A stretch of 64,000 nucleotides of DNA from Panagrolaimus kolymaensis. Lineage: Eukaryota > Nematoda > Chromadorea > Rhabditida > Panagrolaimidae. Below the pieces are notes generated by a model that had not been told where the DNA came from, made no database searches, and saw nothing but the letters and a program-made list of their open reading frames with translations. This document shows, one piece after another, positions 10,416-23,800 of the stretch. The stretch covers positions 7,130,001 to 7,194,000 of the forward strand of contig JAJQJQ010000005.1 in assembly GCA_028622995.1 (NCBI GenBank), read 5' to 3'. The stretch's first letter is position 1. Every line of letters begins with the position of its first letter. Both the position numbers and the translations under genes were made by a program.

Positions 10416-12272
10416 CTAAAAATTACTAGCTACTTTGATGAAGTCACAAATTAAAGATGTATCTTCATCATACAAAAAATATTCCAAAGAGATGAATGAG
10501 AGTTTCGTTTTATTTAAATGATGCTTTCGTGTTATAATTTTTGGGGAAGCAAATGGATATTTTCCTTTGAATTCAGCGTTTGTCAGCATCGGCATTTTGT
10601 CAATCATCTCTTTTATCGAAACCATTTCGTTTTGATCATTTACGGAAGAATAACGAAATTTAAAATTTTCAACATTTTCTACCAATAACTCGAATTCTGG
10701 CAAATTTAAATCTTGACAATAAATATCAATTTTTTTTAGTGCACATCTGTACAATCTTGAAGCAACATAAGAAAGGGCCGTTCGGTTGAAAAAGTTGTTT
10801 TTGCAATAATATAAATTATTTATTAAATAAAGCTTTGGATGATTTTTAATATTTAAATCATACTCTGTAAGGAAAAATGATTCATCAAATGTACATGTTT
10901 TCTTTAGAAAGTATGGGATATCAATTTTGTGACAAAGAGCAATTTTAAGCATAGCATAAAATTGTTTTGAAATTGAATAAAGGTTTTGAAGGATACTATA
11001 ATTTGCCTTTTCACAAATATATCGAATTAACGGTTGAGGAAATGAAAAATTTTGGAAAGTTGTAAGTTGAAAGGATACAGGCTTTGATGTTCGGAAAGGA
11101 GTAATGCCTTTTTCATTTATGGCATAATCAGGGATGATGTGAGGGTATTTTATTTCAATTTCCATCTCAATATTTTTGAAAAAAGTTTCAAAGTTTTCGT
11201 TTGAAACATTTCTGAAATATCGATTAGCTAAAACCAGGGAAGCTTCTTTTGTTCCGAAATCCATTTCAAGTTTGATGCAATCAAACTTCCATTTTGTTGT
11301 GTCAATTCCAAGTATGTCAACCCGATTAATTTCGCTTTGGTATGTTTTCCGCATTTCTAAATCATCTATATAAAAGCGGCAATATCGAGAGTAAACGTTC
11401 AGCATCCACTAGAATTTTCCACTATTAAATTTTAATAAGCTTTAAACTAACTTTAAAGTAGTTTTTTTCATTTAAGAAATTAATATACATTTTCCAAAAC
11501 ATGGAATCGTATGGTTTTTGGCTAAGACGGACTTCAATGTTTTGGATGACAAATTTGTCATCACTCGATTCTTTTAAACAATTAATCCATTTTTCATCAT
11601 CATCTTTCGAATCCATAATTTTTTGATACAAAGCTAGAGATTTTTCATACTTTTGGTACAATTCTTCCGTTATTGGCGAAGCTTAAATATGTGTGCAAAG
11701 TTAGAGCATTTCCATCATGTACTACAACTTACTGGACTCTTGTTCATAAAAATCCAGACATTTTTTCAATTCCGCAAAAGGCAAAGAAAAAGCTTCTTCG
11801 ATTAATTGAAGATAATTTACGCGTCCTTTTATCGTATTTGCTTTTAGTAGTTTAAAGTCGTAATCAATTATTTTTGTCCATAGTAAATTCTAAAAATTTT
11901 TAAACAATAATTATTTTTTATGTTTTTTTTAATTACTTTTGGATAACAATAATCACTCCCCAAACATGTACTACTGACATAGAAATGATTAAAAGCGCGT
12001 ATTGCAAGTTCTTTATCTCTTTGTGATTGAAACTCGCTGTTAGTATAAAATGTTTTACTAAAAAGGAAATGAGATATAAAAAAACTTTTAATTTATAAAA
12101 CTTACTGATACCACCGTTCCCAACAAAAACTCACGGTGGTGAATTTGCTTACAAATGTCTCGTATAATTTTTCTTTTTCTTGTAAATTTGGGGTTTGATT
12201 CAAGTTTTCAAAAAGCTCTTTAATAGCCCTTTGATAGCTCACTGGTAACAAACATATATCACGATAATACAT
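10416..12272 (-). CDS. HAT-repeat plus F-box-like domain protein, 555 aa, unit 2
   Basis: Identical second copy of the gene at 2998-4854. Exons are 12272-12106, 12057-11937, 11889-11733, 11681-11452 and 11408-10416. All splice sites and the full frame are intact, so both copies could be expressed. See the unit 1 entry for the domain reading. Confidence 0.72.
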
Positions 12273-13258
12273 CCTCGTTAACGTCTCTAATTTGTCTGTT
12301 AACTTTAAATTAACTAAAGAGTTTTATTTTCAAAAAACAACAAATTTTTTGACAAGTGAACGTTTATTTGAAAGAATGAACAAATGAACATACCAAACGA
12401 ATGGCAAAAAATGGTAAAAGTGAAGCTTCAAATAGCAAGGCAACCAAAAAATTTAAAATATGGATTAATAAAATGAATAAAATCTTTGCGAACGATTTTA
12501 TGAATAAAAGAATACGTAAGTTCAGATATTAGAATGATAAAAATTGGCAAATAACAAAAATAAAAATGAAGGACGTACAAGGAAAAGGAAGTTTAAAATG
12601 GTGATGGCACTAACTAACTAGCTTATAAATACTAACCAAGATCAACTAAAGTTAATCATGTGGTGACTTTGTACGACCTTTTTCTTCAAAATCGATTAAG
12701 AATAGCTTGAGCCCTGATTTTAAAACTCAGGTAAAACAGTTTTTTGTTGTTGTAAAAAAGAGGCTCAAATTGTATAAAACGCAAGCTATTTCTCACTACA
12801 AGAAGTGCATGGTTTTAAAATGATTCAGGATACGGTATTTCCCCTAAATCGTTGTCATTGTTCAGTTCACTTTTTTTGAAATACAAATGCAGCGTAGAAG
12901 ACTTCTTCTCTTTCTTTTTTCAGGGTAATTTAAGACATTTACGTTTTTTTATTTTTTATTTAGCTTCAAAAAGCAAAGTCCCAACGTTTGAACATTTGGA
13001 TAAAAATGGCTTTCTTTTCATTTTTTAAATTGTAAATGGCTTTTGTTTCCATGGATCTTCATTTTATAAACGTTTTTTATCACCAAATGTCATCAATTTT
13101 TGTTTGAAATCATGTTGGTTTAATCTATTGGCTTTATGTTACGAGTGAGCTAATAGCACTTTCAATGATTTCTTCTTTCGCGATTTCAAAACTTTTCTTT
13201 TTCTTTTCTAAATTTTGCTTCCATTTCCTGCATTTTTTTAGCTCAAAACTTTTAAACC

Positions 13259-13866
13259 ATGTCTAGCTCTGGATCTTCTGATACTGACTTTGCTCCTGAT
13301 AAGGTTAGTTTACATTGAATTGTTATCATTACTTATAATCAATATTTTAGGAAGTCGTGAAGGATGATAGTTCTGATGTCTCTGAACCTGAACCTGAAAT
13401 TAAGCCTAAGAAGGGTGACAAGAAAGGCAAGGCTGCTACTCCTACTGGCAAATCGTCAAAACCTCAATCCAAGGTAAACTTTGAGTTTTTAATGACGCGT
13501 TTTTATTTGAATATTTTTAGAAGCGCAAGGTAGAAGAAAGCTCTGAAGATGAATCGGAAGAAGAAAAACCTAAATCCAAGAAATCAAGCAAAGCTAAAGA
13601 AGAAGATGATAAAAGTGAACTACCTGATGCAAGTTATTTACCTAGCCTTTTTTCGTTTATAATAATTTTTTTTATAGGGCATTGATCTTGGTAACATGCG
13701 GTACGCCACAAAATCCAACTTCAAGGGCAAGGAATATATCAACATTCGTGAATATTACCGAAAGGACAACGAACTTCTTCCTGGTAAAAAGGGTATTACC
13801 TTTACTCCTCAACAATTCAAGGATTTTGTCAAGAAAATTCCAGCTATTGAAAAGAAATTTCTTTGA
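13259..13866 (+). CDS. SUB1: transcriptional coactivator PC4/SUB1, 154 aa, unit 2
   Basis: Identical second copy of SUB1. Exons are 13259-13303, 13351-13473, 13521-13628 and 13678-13866, including the GC-AG third intron. This copy is followed, 212 bases after its stop, by the complete CPSF3 gene, so it represents the intact operon. Confidence 0.93.
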
Positions 13867-14078
13867 AAAGTGCATTCTGTTCGTGTAAACCCGAGATCTC
13901 TTCATTTTGATATCTTTGTTTCTTATCGTGTAACGTTGTTATTTTTCTTTGTTTTATAAAATAAATTTTGTTTTTAACTAAGTGTTTCTTGTATCGTGGG
14001 TACATTTCCGGCATAAATATTGATAAATTTTATATGTACATAACAAGTAAACAAAATATAAATTGCAGGATATTAGCA

Positions 14079-16378
14079 ATGGATTCTGCAACTGAAGAAC
14101 CTTATGGTAGTGTCAATTCCGATGTTCTTCAGTTTATTCCTTTGTAAGTTTCTAATTACCATGGTTCAACTAATATTTGTGCTTTCAGAGGATCTGGGCA
14201 AGAAGTTGGTCGATCATGTCATTACTTGAACTTTAAAGGCAAAAAGATTTTGGTTAGTTTTCTCATATTCGTTTCTTTCTTTAACTGTCGGTTTTTAGCT
14301 TGATTGTGGTATTCATCCTGGAATGCATGGAATTGATTCTCTTCCATTTGTTGATTTTATTGATGTTGATGAAATTGATTTACTCTTGGTTACTCATTTT
14401 CATATTGATCATTGTGGAGCTCTTCCATGGTTACTAACTAAAACAGCATTTAGAGGAAGATGTTTTATGACTCACGCAACTAAAGCCATTTACCGTATCA
14501 TGCTTGGAGATTTTGTTAAAGTTGCTAAAAATGGACCTGGTGGCGATCGAATCCTTTATACCGAAGACGATGTTGAAAAGAGTATGAGCAAAATAGAATG
14601 TGTGGATTTTAAAGAACAAAAAGAAATTAATGGGGTTCGATTTCGTGCATATGTTGCTGGACATGTTCTTGGAGCCTGCATGTTTATGATTGAAATTGAT
14701 ACTGTTCGAGTATTATATACTGGTGATTTTTCATGTGAAGAAGATCGACATTTGAGAGCTGCAGAAGTTCCTGAAGTTACACCAGATATTCTAATTTCGG
14801 TAATGCTTACATGTAACATGTTTGGCTTAATAATAATTGTCTTTATTTTAGGAATCAACTTATGGTACTCAAGTCCATGAAAGTCGTGAAGTACGTGAAC
14901 AAAGATTTACGGATAATGTAAAAGAAATTGTTACACGTGGAGGTAGATGCTTGATTCCTGTATTCGCTCTTGGACGGGCTCAAGAACTTTTGTTAATTTT
15001 GGACGAATACTGGAAAGCTCATCCTGAACTTCATGTTATTCCTATCTATTGTAAGTATACTTCACATACTTATTATTTTTCATAACCGCCCATTTTAGAT
15101 GCAAGTACTTTGGCTAAGAAATGTATGAGCGTATATCAAACATTTGTTAATGGAATGAATTCTCGCGTTCAAAATCATCTTGTTCATACGAATCCGTTTA
15201 TCTTTAAATATGTTACTCCTCTTAAGGTTTGCTTGTTCAAAAAACTACATATTTACTTATTTGTTTCGCTTTTTTAGAACTCTGATCAATTTGATGATGG
15301 CGGTCCATGTGTTATTCTCGCTTCACCTGGTATGCTTCAACCAGGGCTTTCTCGGCAACTATTTGAACAATGGTGTCCTGATTCAAAAAATGGATGCATT
15401 ATTGCTGGCTATTGTGTTGAAGGAACTCTCGCGAAGCATATTCTCTCTGAACCCGAAGAAATTGTTACTTTAACTGGTCGAAGAATACCTGTTCGTTTGC
15501 AAATTTCTTACATTAGTTTTTCTGCTCACACTGACTTCGTCCAAACGACAGACTTTATTACTCTATTGAAACCACATCATGTTATCCTCGTCCATGGAGA
15601 ATCTGGAGAAATGAGCCGACTTAAAAATGGTCTTCATCGTCAACTTGAACACAATCCTGATTTTGCAAATATGGAAATTCATATGCCGAAAAATACTGAA
15701 AAGTTGAATCTTCGTTTTGCTTCTGAAAAGGTGGCTCGGCTTGTTGGTTCAATTGTAACAAATTTACACACCGAAGATCTAATCCATGGAATTTTGATGA
15801 GAAAAAATTTCAACTATAACGTGCTCGACCCTCAAGATCTCATGGAATATTCTTCCCTTCGAATTAGCAATGTTAGCAATCATCAAACTATTTATTATTC
15901 AAAATCTCAAGACTGGCTCGAATTCAATTTGAGAACATTAGATCCTCAACTGTTTATGGAGGAAGTCGAAGTCTATGATCTTCCTGATTACCTTGCAATC
16001 GATTCAAAAAGGACCAAAAAAGATTTGAAGAAACCAGCAACTTTCTTTAGAATGTTTGAGGTAAGATTTTGTTTATGTTAGCTTTCGAATGAATTTACTT
16101 ATTTTTAGGGTATAATTGCCGTGCACCTAATTAAAGAGGAACAACTTGCTAGAATTAGTTGGACAGCCGATGTGGAAGCTGATAATTATGTTGATCTCGT
16201 TGTTTTCTGTATTATGAATGCTCAAGAACATAAAGCTGCTGATAGTAAGTTTTTACTTTATTTTTCCATTCAATAAATGTGATGCTTTTTAGAAAACAAC
16301 AAAATAACATTGGATTCATTTGTTAAGAAACGTGAAGCTGTTGAAGAGGAAAATAGTTCTGATGATAATTCTGGATAA
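14079..16378 (+). CDS. CPSF3: cleavage and polyadenylation specificity factor, 73 kDa subunit, 653 aa
   Basis: Eight exons: 14079-14143, 14189-14252, 14299-14799, 14852-15050, 15099-15226, 15278-16060, 16109-16244 and 16293-16378. This is the endonuclease that cuts pre-mRNA 3' ends in the nuclear cleavage/polyadenylation complex. The metallo-beta-lactamase motif [14 protein letters not shown], the later metal ligand in LYTGDFS, the beta-CASP region ([40 protein letters not shown]) and the final SFSAHTDF and [12 protein letters not shown] motifs are all present. The length is close to that of animal orthologues. It follows SUB1 as the likely second gene of an operon, has its own upstream acceptor (aaattgcag), and has an AATAAA at about 16448. 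Confidence 0.96.
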
Positions 16379-16732
16379 ATATGTGTTCTTGGAATTTTTG
16401 TTTTTGAATTTTATTTTGTTTTTGTAAATTATGTATTTATTTGTTTCAATAAAAAAGTTGTGTTGTGTATATTTCTGTCTTCCAAAATAAAAGTTTGATA
16501 AAATGAATTTTTTTTATTTATAAAAGAAGAAAATATAATCCTACAAAAATAAATTTTTACGTAGATAGATGATAGTTGTGTTATGACGATGAGACCAGTA
16601 AGTTTTTTTGGGAGTGCTTGGTAAAATAAAAAAAGTGTGAATGTTGTTGTAATAAAACCATAATAAAGCATTTAAAAGAAAGGAATGTTACCACCGGGGC
16701 ATATTTGATAGGCAAGGAAGGATTACTAATTA

Positions 16733-19382
16733 TTACATTTCTTCATCATCCGATGATGCAAATTCTTCAGTAAAATCAGCAAATTTATGTGATATTCGCT
16801 CTTCATATTCAGCCCAAAGTACTTCATTCATTCTCATTTGAATTTCTGGAATTTTTGGTGGTGATGGCTCCATAATTGATGGAATCGAACATGGTGTGAG
16901 CTTTGGCTTGGTCGAAATTGGTGGCGGAGGAGGTGGTGGAGCCGTTCGAATAGGCATAAAAACTGGAGGTGGTGGCCTTTCTGGTTTAGGTTTGGCTGCA
17001 ATTGGAGGCGGTGGAGGAGGCATCTTTGGACGAGGAGTTGTTCGCAATGTTTCTGTGCTTCCTATTTGGGTTATAGCTTGCGGAACTAAAGTTACGATAG
17101 TTTCTGTACTCAACTAAAAAAAGGTTTTATAAATCTCATAAAAATAATAATAAAGCCTACTTTTTCATTTTGTCCCAATGGATTTGAAATATTTTTAGGT
17201 CTTCGATTTCGGTTTTCACTTTTAACAAAAAATATTCGTTTAAGAATTCTCAGAGGTTCAGCAGCAATTTTACAAAATCTCCATTTTTTGGTTCGAAATG
17301 ATGGTCTCATCGTTGATGAAACTTTAGTTGAAATTTGTTTTAAAATGAAATAACAGCAGATCGATAGTAAAGTTAATAAAATACAACAAACCAAGAAACC
17401 AGCCAAAAACTGAAAGAAAAAAATTGGAGTCAAAGTCAATTCAATTTGTTTTTTTAAATAAAAAGTGCGATTTTTTGTTGTTGAATGAGTCACAAAAAGT
17501 GAGAAGAGGAAGGAAAGAAGAAGTGTAGGCGACAGCTTTCTCTCTCTATTGGAGGACAACAAAAATCAAATGATAAAAAGCTTCAAGAAAAACGTTTTTT
17601 ATTTGATGAATAAGATCATCAGAAAAGGTGCATTAGGTAAGGAAGGAAGGAAAACCCTCTCAAAAATAAAGTTTTTAAGGTTTTAGCATAAACAAATTAT
17701 GGACATTGTGAAAACTGTTATTTGTAAGTGTGCATAGTCTAGCTAGTCATTGTTACAAAAAAATGCAACGACAAAATGACAAGTATGTATGTAAAAGAAA
17801 AATTAAAACATTAAAACTTCCAATCAAATTATGGATTAAAATTGAAGAGAGAAAATGATAAAACTGTCCTTATTTACAGAAATATCTGAAGCTTGTCACG
17901 ACTAGGTAAAATCAAGAAAAAAAGCTAAACTTTACTAAATTTAATTTCCTTTTTTTCCTAAAAAGCTAAACCAACTACTCTAATTTTATGAGCAATAACA
18001 GCTGGTGTAAAAAAAATCACTGAATTTGCAGCAGCAAAAAAAAAAGAAGTTCAAAAAACAACGTTTGATTGATCTTTCTCGTTTTAGACAAGAGAGAGCA
18101 ATGACTCAATTTCACTTTTTTTTTTGCTGCTATTAGTACACTTTGATTTTTTTAGGGAACGATGATGTCCTTCAAAAAAATATAACAAAACTTACTATAA
18201 TGTAAAAAGAAATTTTCCTTTTGCATGTTTCTGGAATACAATTTATTTCATTACAAAACTTTTTTATTCCACAATCACATTCTTCTTCGCCTTCAGTAAC
18301 TCCATTACCACAAATAGCTAATTTTGAATCATAAAATGGAGTCCAATCTCGAAATCCATCTGCAACATTTTCACTTTCTCTTCGAGGTTCTTTTGGTAAG
18401 CATCGATTTCGATGGACGATGTTTGCTAAATGTTGCGCTGTACAATCATGATCGTATCCACTAAAAATGATGGCGGTGTTGAATAAAAAACTTTAAAAGA
18501 AATTTTTCAACGCAAAATAGTGACTCACGGTATTTTTAAACATCCAGCTGAAGGTCGATATGCTTCCGCGTTGTATATGGATTCGGATAATATTGGATCA
18601 TAACAAATACAATTAGTTAAATTTAATGTTTTATTTTTATCATCATGTCCCACACCCAAAAGATGAGCGGTTTCATGAAAAAATATGGCTCCCATTGCTT
18701 CAGGATTATGAGGATAAAAGCCACAAAGAAGTGAATTTCGATATGAACACATTCCATCAACATAAGCTAAACCACCAGCATAACGAAAAGATATTAATGC
18801 AGCAAAATTATGATATGGTAAATTAACAAGTTTGCTAGTATGAAATGATTGAAAGGTATAAAGTGATAAATCATCCCTCATTGTTTGTAGCACATCCACC
18901 ACGCTTATTCTTATATTTAATTGTGAAAAATAATTATTTGCTTCTTTAATCATTCTCATTATTTCTGTTTTAATTATTCCCATATCATTTGAATAATGGC
19001 GAGTCTGAAAAAAAGAAAACTAGTGAATAAGAAAGAAATCATTATGAAAAATTACTATTTTAGAATCAACAAATATTAAAGCATAAATAAAAATAGGTTT
19101 TTCATCTAGGATGGTAAGAGAATAATCAGGGGCAGCATCACCCCATATTGCTGGTTCAGCTTCAGCAACAATTCCCTGTTTTATTAAATCTGCAGTAATA
19201 TTATCATTAAACTCTGGTATCACATCTTCTACAGGTATTATTAATGTAGGATTAATATTAACATCATCTTCGATTGCAGCATCAATTGATAAAGCAAAAA
19301 TCAATAATAATAATTTAAAAATAGTAACAAAAATAAAATAATTAAAGCATGAAAAAATTTGGCAGTGTTTAGGATTTGGCAT
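16733..19382 (-). CDS. ADAM-type (M12B) membrane metalloprotease, 565 aa
   Basis: Five exons: 19382-19056, 19004-18529, 18460-18196, 17409-17161 and 17113-16733. The order is a signal peptide (KLLLLIFALSIDA), a very short pro-region, a reprolysin domain starting near PIFIYALIFVDS with the zinc site HETAHLLGVGHD, a shortened disintegrin-like stretch (CGNGVTEGEEECDCG), one membrane helix (FLAGFLVCCILLTLLSICCY), a basic juxtamembrane segment, and a Pro-rich tail with PPPPPP runs suited to SH3/WW binding and an acidic end. Cysteine-rich and EGF-like regions are missing, and the usual Met-turn methionine appears to be Cys (NCICYDP). It probably sheds surface proteins. The precise orthologue is uncertain. 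Confidence 0.88.
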
Positions 19383-20789
19383 GATTTTAAGAAAGCTAAT
19401 TTACGAGATACATGCGATATAAAAAAGTGAAAATTCAAGCCTCCCTGAATCAAAAAAAAAGGCAAAATTGCACAAAAGAATGATCAAAATAAAAATGACA
19501 GTTACATTACGAAGCAGGATTTGGAGGAAAAATAAAAATATCTGAAATTATTAGGCTTTTTTTGTTAATGGTGCAAATTGATACACGATCAAGAAAAAAA
19601 ATATCAACCACGCTTATGTCATCATCAATCAAATTGAGGGAAAACTTTACATAGACTACTTAATCAATCTTCTTTTTTTGAATTGGATGGAAGAGGATAT
19701 AAAGGTGGCAATAAAATGTTACAAGTGGAAGAAGATTTTGCATGTCTTAAAAATGCAATAAAAAAAACAATGGGAAAAGAATAAAGTATTTTTAGGATAA
19801 AAAAACAAAAACTTTTTGGAGATGTACAAAATTGCAAAAAATAAATGTTATATTTTGAAGGACTTTTTTTAGCTAAAGTATTAACTAAGAAAATTTATTT
19901 ATATTCCCACGTGGTTATTCTAAAAGTTTTTACGTAAAAATAATTTTTATATTTTATTTTTATCCGAAACCAATACATTAAATTCCAATCAAACACGTTT
20001 CTTTTATCACTTTTTTTGCGCTCAAATATTTTTAGTTGATTCCGTGTATGTTTTTATTCTTAATTACTTTTCAAAAGGTGCCACTGGAATCATAAAAAAG
20101 CATGTTTTTATTGCAACCCTTCCTTTGATTCATTTTTCAATTTATTTACTTTAATGAAGAGAAGAAAAAAAAGAACGCTTAATACATTCGTGGAAAATGG
20201 ATGGTACTAACACTTTTTTTGATAACCAAAAAAACCCAAGAAACTATTATCTAAAACTTTTTCCACGCTCTAATAAGTAAGTGAAAGTCTAGCCAGTGGA
20301 AGTAAAAAACAAAAGTAGTACTTTTTTAAAGCAAATTTGTTATTTTTTGGATAATGTTAAACAAAAGTTGAATTCAAGCATAAAAATTCTAACAACAAAA
20401 AAAGACAGAAAAAAAGAGAGATTTTAACAAGCCTAAAATTTTGATGAATGACCGATGTCCATTCAATTGTTTCGAAGCAATGAAGCAACAATATGGAAAA
20501 AATTGAAGCTTGAAGACCCCTTTTTTTATTCGATATTTTGAATTCGACGGAAGATTTCGATGTTAAAAAAAGGGCTTAAACTTTAACTTTAACTTTAATT
20601 TAAAATAACTAATAAACTTTGTCGACTGTCAAAATGTTTATAAAAGCTGTTGCTCTTAGTTTTTAAGTAAAAAAAGTTAATAAAAAAGTATCAACTTCAT
20701 GAGAATAAGAAAAATGCAGGATACATTAATGAGGCATTAAAAAAGAATATTAAAAAAACAATGAAGCATGATGAAGAGCAGTGTAGCTT

Positions 20790-20815
20790 TGGTGGCCACC
20801 ATCCAGCAGCTGCTG
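20790..20815. promoter_or_regulatory. two adjacent 12-bp perfect palindromes
   Basis: TGGTGGCCACCA (20790-20801) and CAGCAGCTGCTG (20804-20815) are both perfect inverted repeats, two bases apart. The second contains a CAGCTG E-box. They sit in a GC-richer island inside strongly AT-rich DNA, about 1.4 kb upstream of the ADAM start. A regulatory role is inference. Confidence 0.3.
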
Positions 20816-23800
20816 CTATATATGAGAAAAATCAAAAAAAGTTTTGACATTTTCGGCATTTTTAAAAGTCAAGGAAATTGAAAGAAATCATCAAAGTCGA
20901 TTCCGCGCCGTCGCTGGACTTCATAAATCCTAAAATCTTTCCAATACGATATCGATGACTTGGCTTTATTTGGAGAATATTTCATGATGAATATCGTCTA
21001 ATATTTGTAAATTTAGAAAGTTAAACACTGCAGAAATAAAAGTGGGTCTTATAAAAAACTAAAGCTAATAAAGTGTTAAAAAATGCTCTATAGCATTTTC
21101 CTCTAAAAAAACCAATTAGTTTGTGGCAAAGATATTTATCGCTTTTGTCCTAAAGAATGTCTGAGATCAAAAAAGATAAGATTGATGAGGCTTTCAATAG
21201 GCATTTTTTTTTGAAATTATTTTGACATATTATTGCTTTTTTGATAGTTAGTGGTGGCGGTGCTGGACAGTTCCGGCCAATCATTCAAATAATGACCACA
21301 ATATCTTCACCTTGACACAACAGTTATTTTTAAACCTTGAAAGAAACTAAACTATTCTTAGAAAAAAAATGGAGAAGAAGAAAAACGCGATGATAGAAGT
21401 CGGTTTGGTTTATTTTTTTGAGGTTCAATTCGGAGATGTCAACGAAGAAGCTAACGACAATCGACAAAGAGAGAATGAAAAAAATAAAATAAAATGGGAA
21501 GAACAAGTTTGTTTGTTTTTTCGAAGAAAGAAAAATTCCATGAAAGCGTAAAATGTGTAATAAATACGATAATAAGCAGGTGTAAATCCCTTAATGATAC
21601 CTTGTAAAAATAACAAAAATAAAAAAGTTGGATTTAAACAAAAAAGCAATTCTTTAAAAACTCAATGTCCCAGAAGAATTTTCCACAAATAACTTTATTT
21701 ATTTTTTTGCAGGTGTAAATTTCCTGGCACTTTTACTTTGCCTTCTTTTAAACTGCGAAAATAACAACCATCGCCATCGGCGACTATAAATGGCAAAGCT
21801 GGCTATCTTTTTACTTACTTTACTCTTTTTGAATTTTTCAATAAAAATGCCGCTGAAAATAACACCCTTAAGTGAATTTAACGCTGAAGTTACTACTCCC
21901 TTAAGATAAAATAATTTTTTTTAGATGGCGGCAAAATTGAGGAGGAAAGGAAAGTCATGCAAGGCAATGTTTTCGCGCAAGCACCCAACTTTTTTTCATG
22001 TATGACACTTCCTTGTTGTTCAAAAAATGTTGCTTTTGACCATTTTCCAAAATAGTTGCTGGTCACTTTTTTAGTCCAATTGCCTCTTTCTCTCTTTTCT
22101 TTGACTCATTTTCATTTTTTTCAGTGGTCATTCTCATTCATTGAGAAGAAGCAGGGAAGCAAGCACATTCATTCATTGCTTTTCATTTCATGTTATTGGC
22201 ATGTTTTCAACAACAAAAAAGAAATTGTTGAATTGAATTGACACAAACCCTTTTATTATTTTGAGACTTTCATCGACTTTAAACTATCTTTAAAGGTTTA
22301 AAAAAGTTAGGAAAAAAAAAGCAAGAAAGGAATAAATTTGCAGAACAAAAAATCGAACGGTTATATTCTTAAAGGGATATAACTACGATATCCTTCCAAA
22401 ATGTTTAAAATAATTATAAAGCTATCCACCTAGAGTGATCACTACACAAAAATAAAATTGATAAGGGTCAAAGACGCCGCTTAAAAGCAACCATTAAATT
22501 TTTTTGCCTTATGGTTTAAGGAAAACCAAAACACTTTATGGTTACCAAAAAAACAATAAAAACATAAAACTTTGAGCATTTTTGGGAGGAAAAAGATGAG
22601 AACACCAGATGGATGCTTGCCAAATGGTTATAATAAAACACCGCCGATGCTTTTTTCACCACCCATATCGGAGAGAAGACCAATACTACCACAATCAGCA
22701 TTTTGTCTTTTTTTTATGTTGGAGTGAATGGAATGGTCAGTGGCACACCTTCTGGTGGTGCATTCCATTGAAGATGAAAAGCAACCAAAAAAAAAGAAGA
22801 GCTTATTTTTATGACCGTAACAATGTGATCCACAACATATTTTTTTACACTTTTTAAAAAATAATAGCAAAAGCCGTCGCCGACAATTTTTTACAAAGAA
22901 AACAAATTGTAAAATTATTTTTTATTTAATTTTGCATTTTTTCTTCCTCTTTTATACACTGTTGTTAGCTTTAAAAAAATTCACGCAAATTTACTAACAT
23001 AAAGAGGCACCTAATTTTGCTAATTTGAAATGAAAAGAAAAGAAAATTCGTAAATTTGTAAAGATTTCAATGGAAAAAAATGACCGAAAAAGCAACAACA
23101 ACAAAAAAAGATTCACGGCTTTCTTAAAAAATATATATAAAAAAGTAAAAAATAGGAAAAAGTACTAATTTCTGGAACATTTGGACATAGTAATTTTTTG
23201 AGCATTAACTTCAAAGAATTAACAAGAATATATTTTAAAATTAAGAGCTTTTCACCATCCACAAAATTCATCGAAAATTATGGCGGGTGAAACAAAATAT
23301 GAAAAGCTATGATTGACTATATCTAAATGAAGATAAGATATTTTTAAAACTCTGAGATAGGATTACAGAACTTTTATTTAAGACTTATTTTTGTTGTTAC
23401 TTTAAACGCAGCCCTTTTTTACTTTTTCGTTTCAAGCATTTCAAACTAACTGGGTTTTTTATGACATGAAATCATAAATTTTTAAGCAAAATGCCAAAAA
23501 AAAAGGGAGACATCTGGCACAAAAAAGTGACCAAAGCATTTTTTCTTTCGATTAATAATCAAATTATTGACCTCTGTTGCGAGGGAAAAGAAGATTAACA
23601 AAAAATAGGAGAGAAAGAATAGTTTATACCAAACAAAAAGAAGCAAATGAGAGGGGAATGAAGAAGGCGGGAGAGAAAAGAATGTTTAGGTCGAGAAAGA
23701 GATTTTTCAATTCAATCTAGGAAAGAGAGGCTTGAAAAAGGAAATTTGGCCTCATTGCAAAACATACTTTGCATGAATTTTGTTTGCTAATTAACCGCTT

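Larger units (their letters stand above)
7419..14836. repeat. tandem duplication, unit 2 (about 7.4 kb)
   Basis: This is the second direct copy of the unit. It carries the same genes in the same order and orientation as unit 1, and it continues without a break into the rest of CPSF3. That makes unit 2 the copy with the ancestral right flank. Similarity to unit 1 ends in CPSF3 intron 3, around 14829. A short T-rich stretch (ttatttt) is shared at the breakpoint, so microhomology could have helped to form the junction. Confidence 0.93.

Noticed and set aside
16896..17117. Gly-rich plus-strand frame
   Set aside because: It is the antisense shadow of the proline-rich tail of the ADAM gene.
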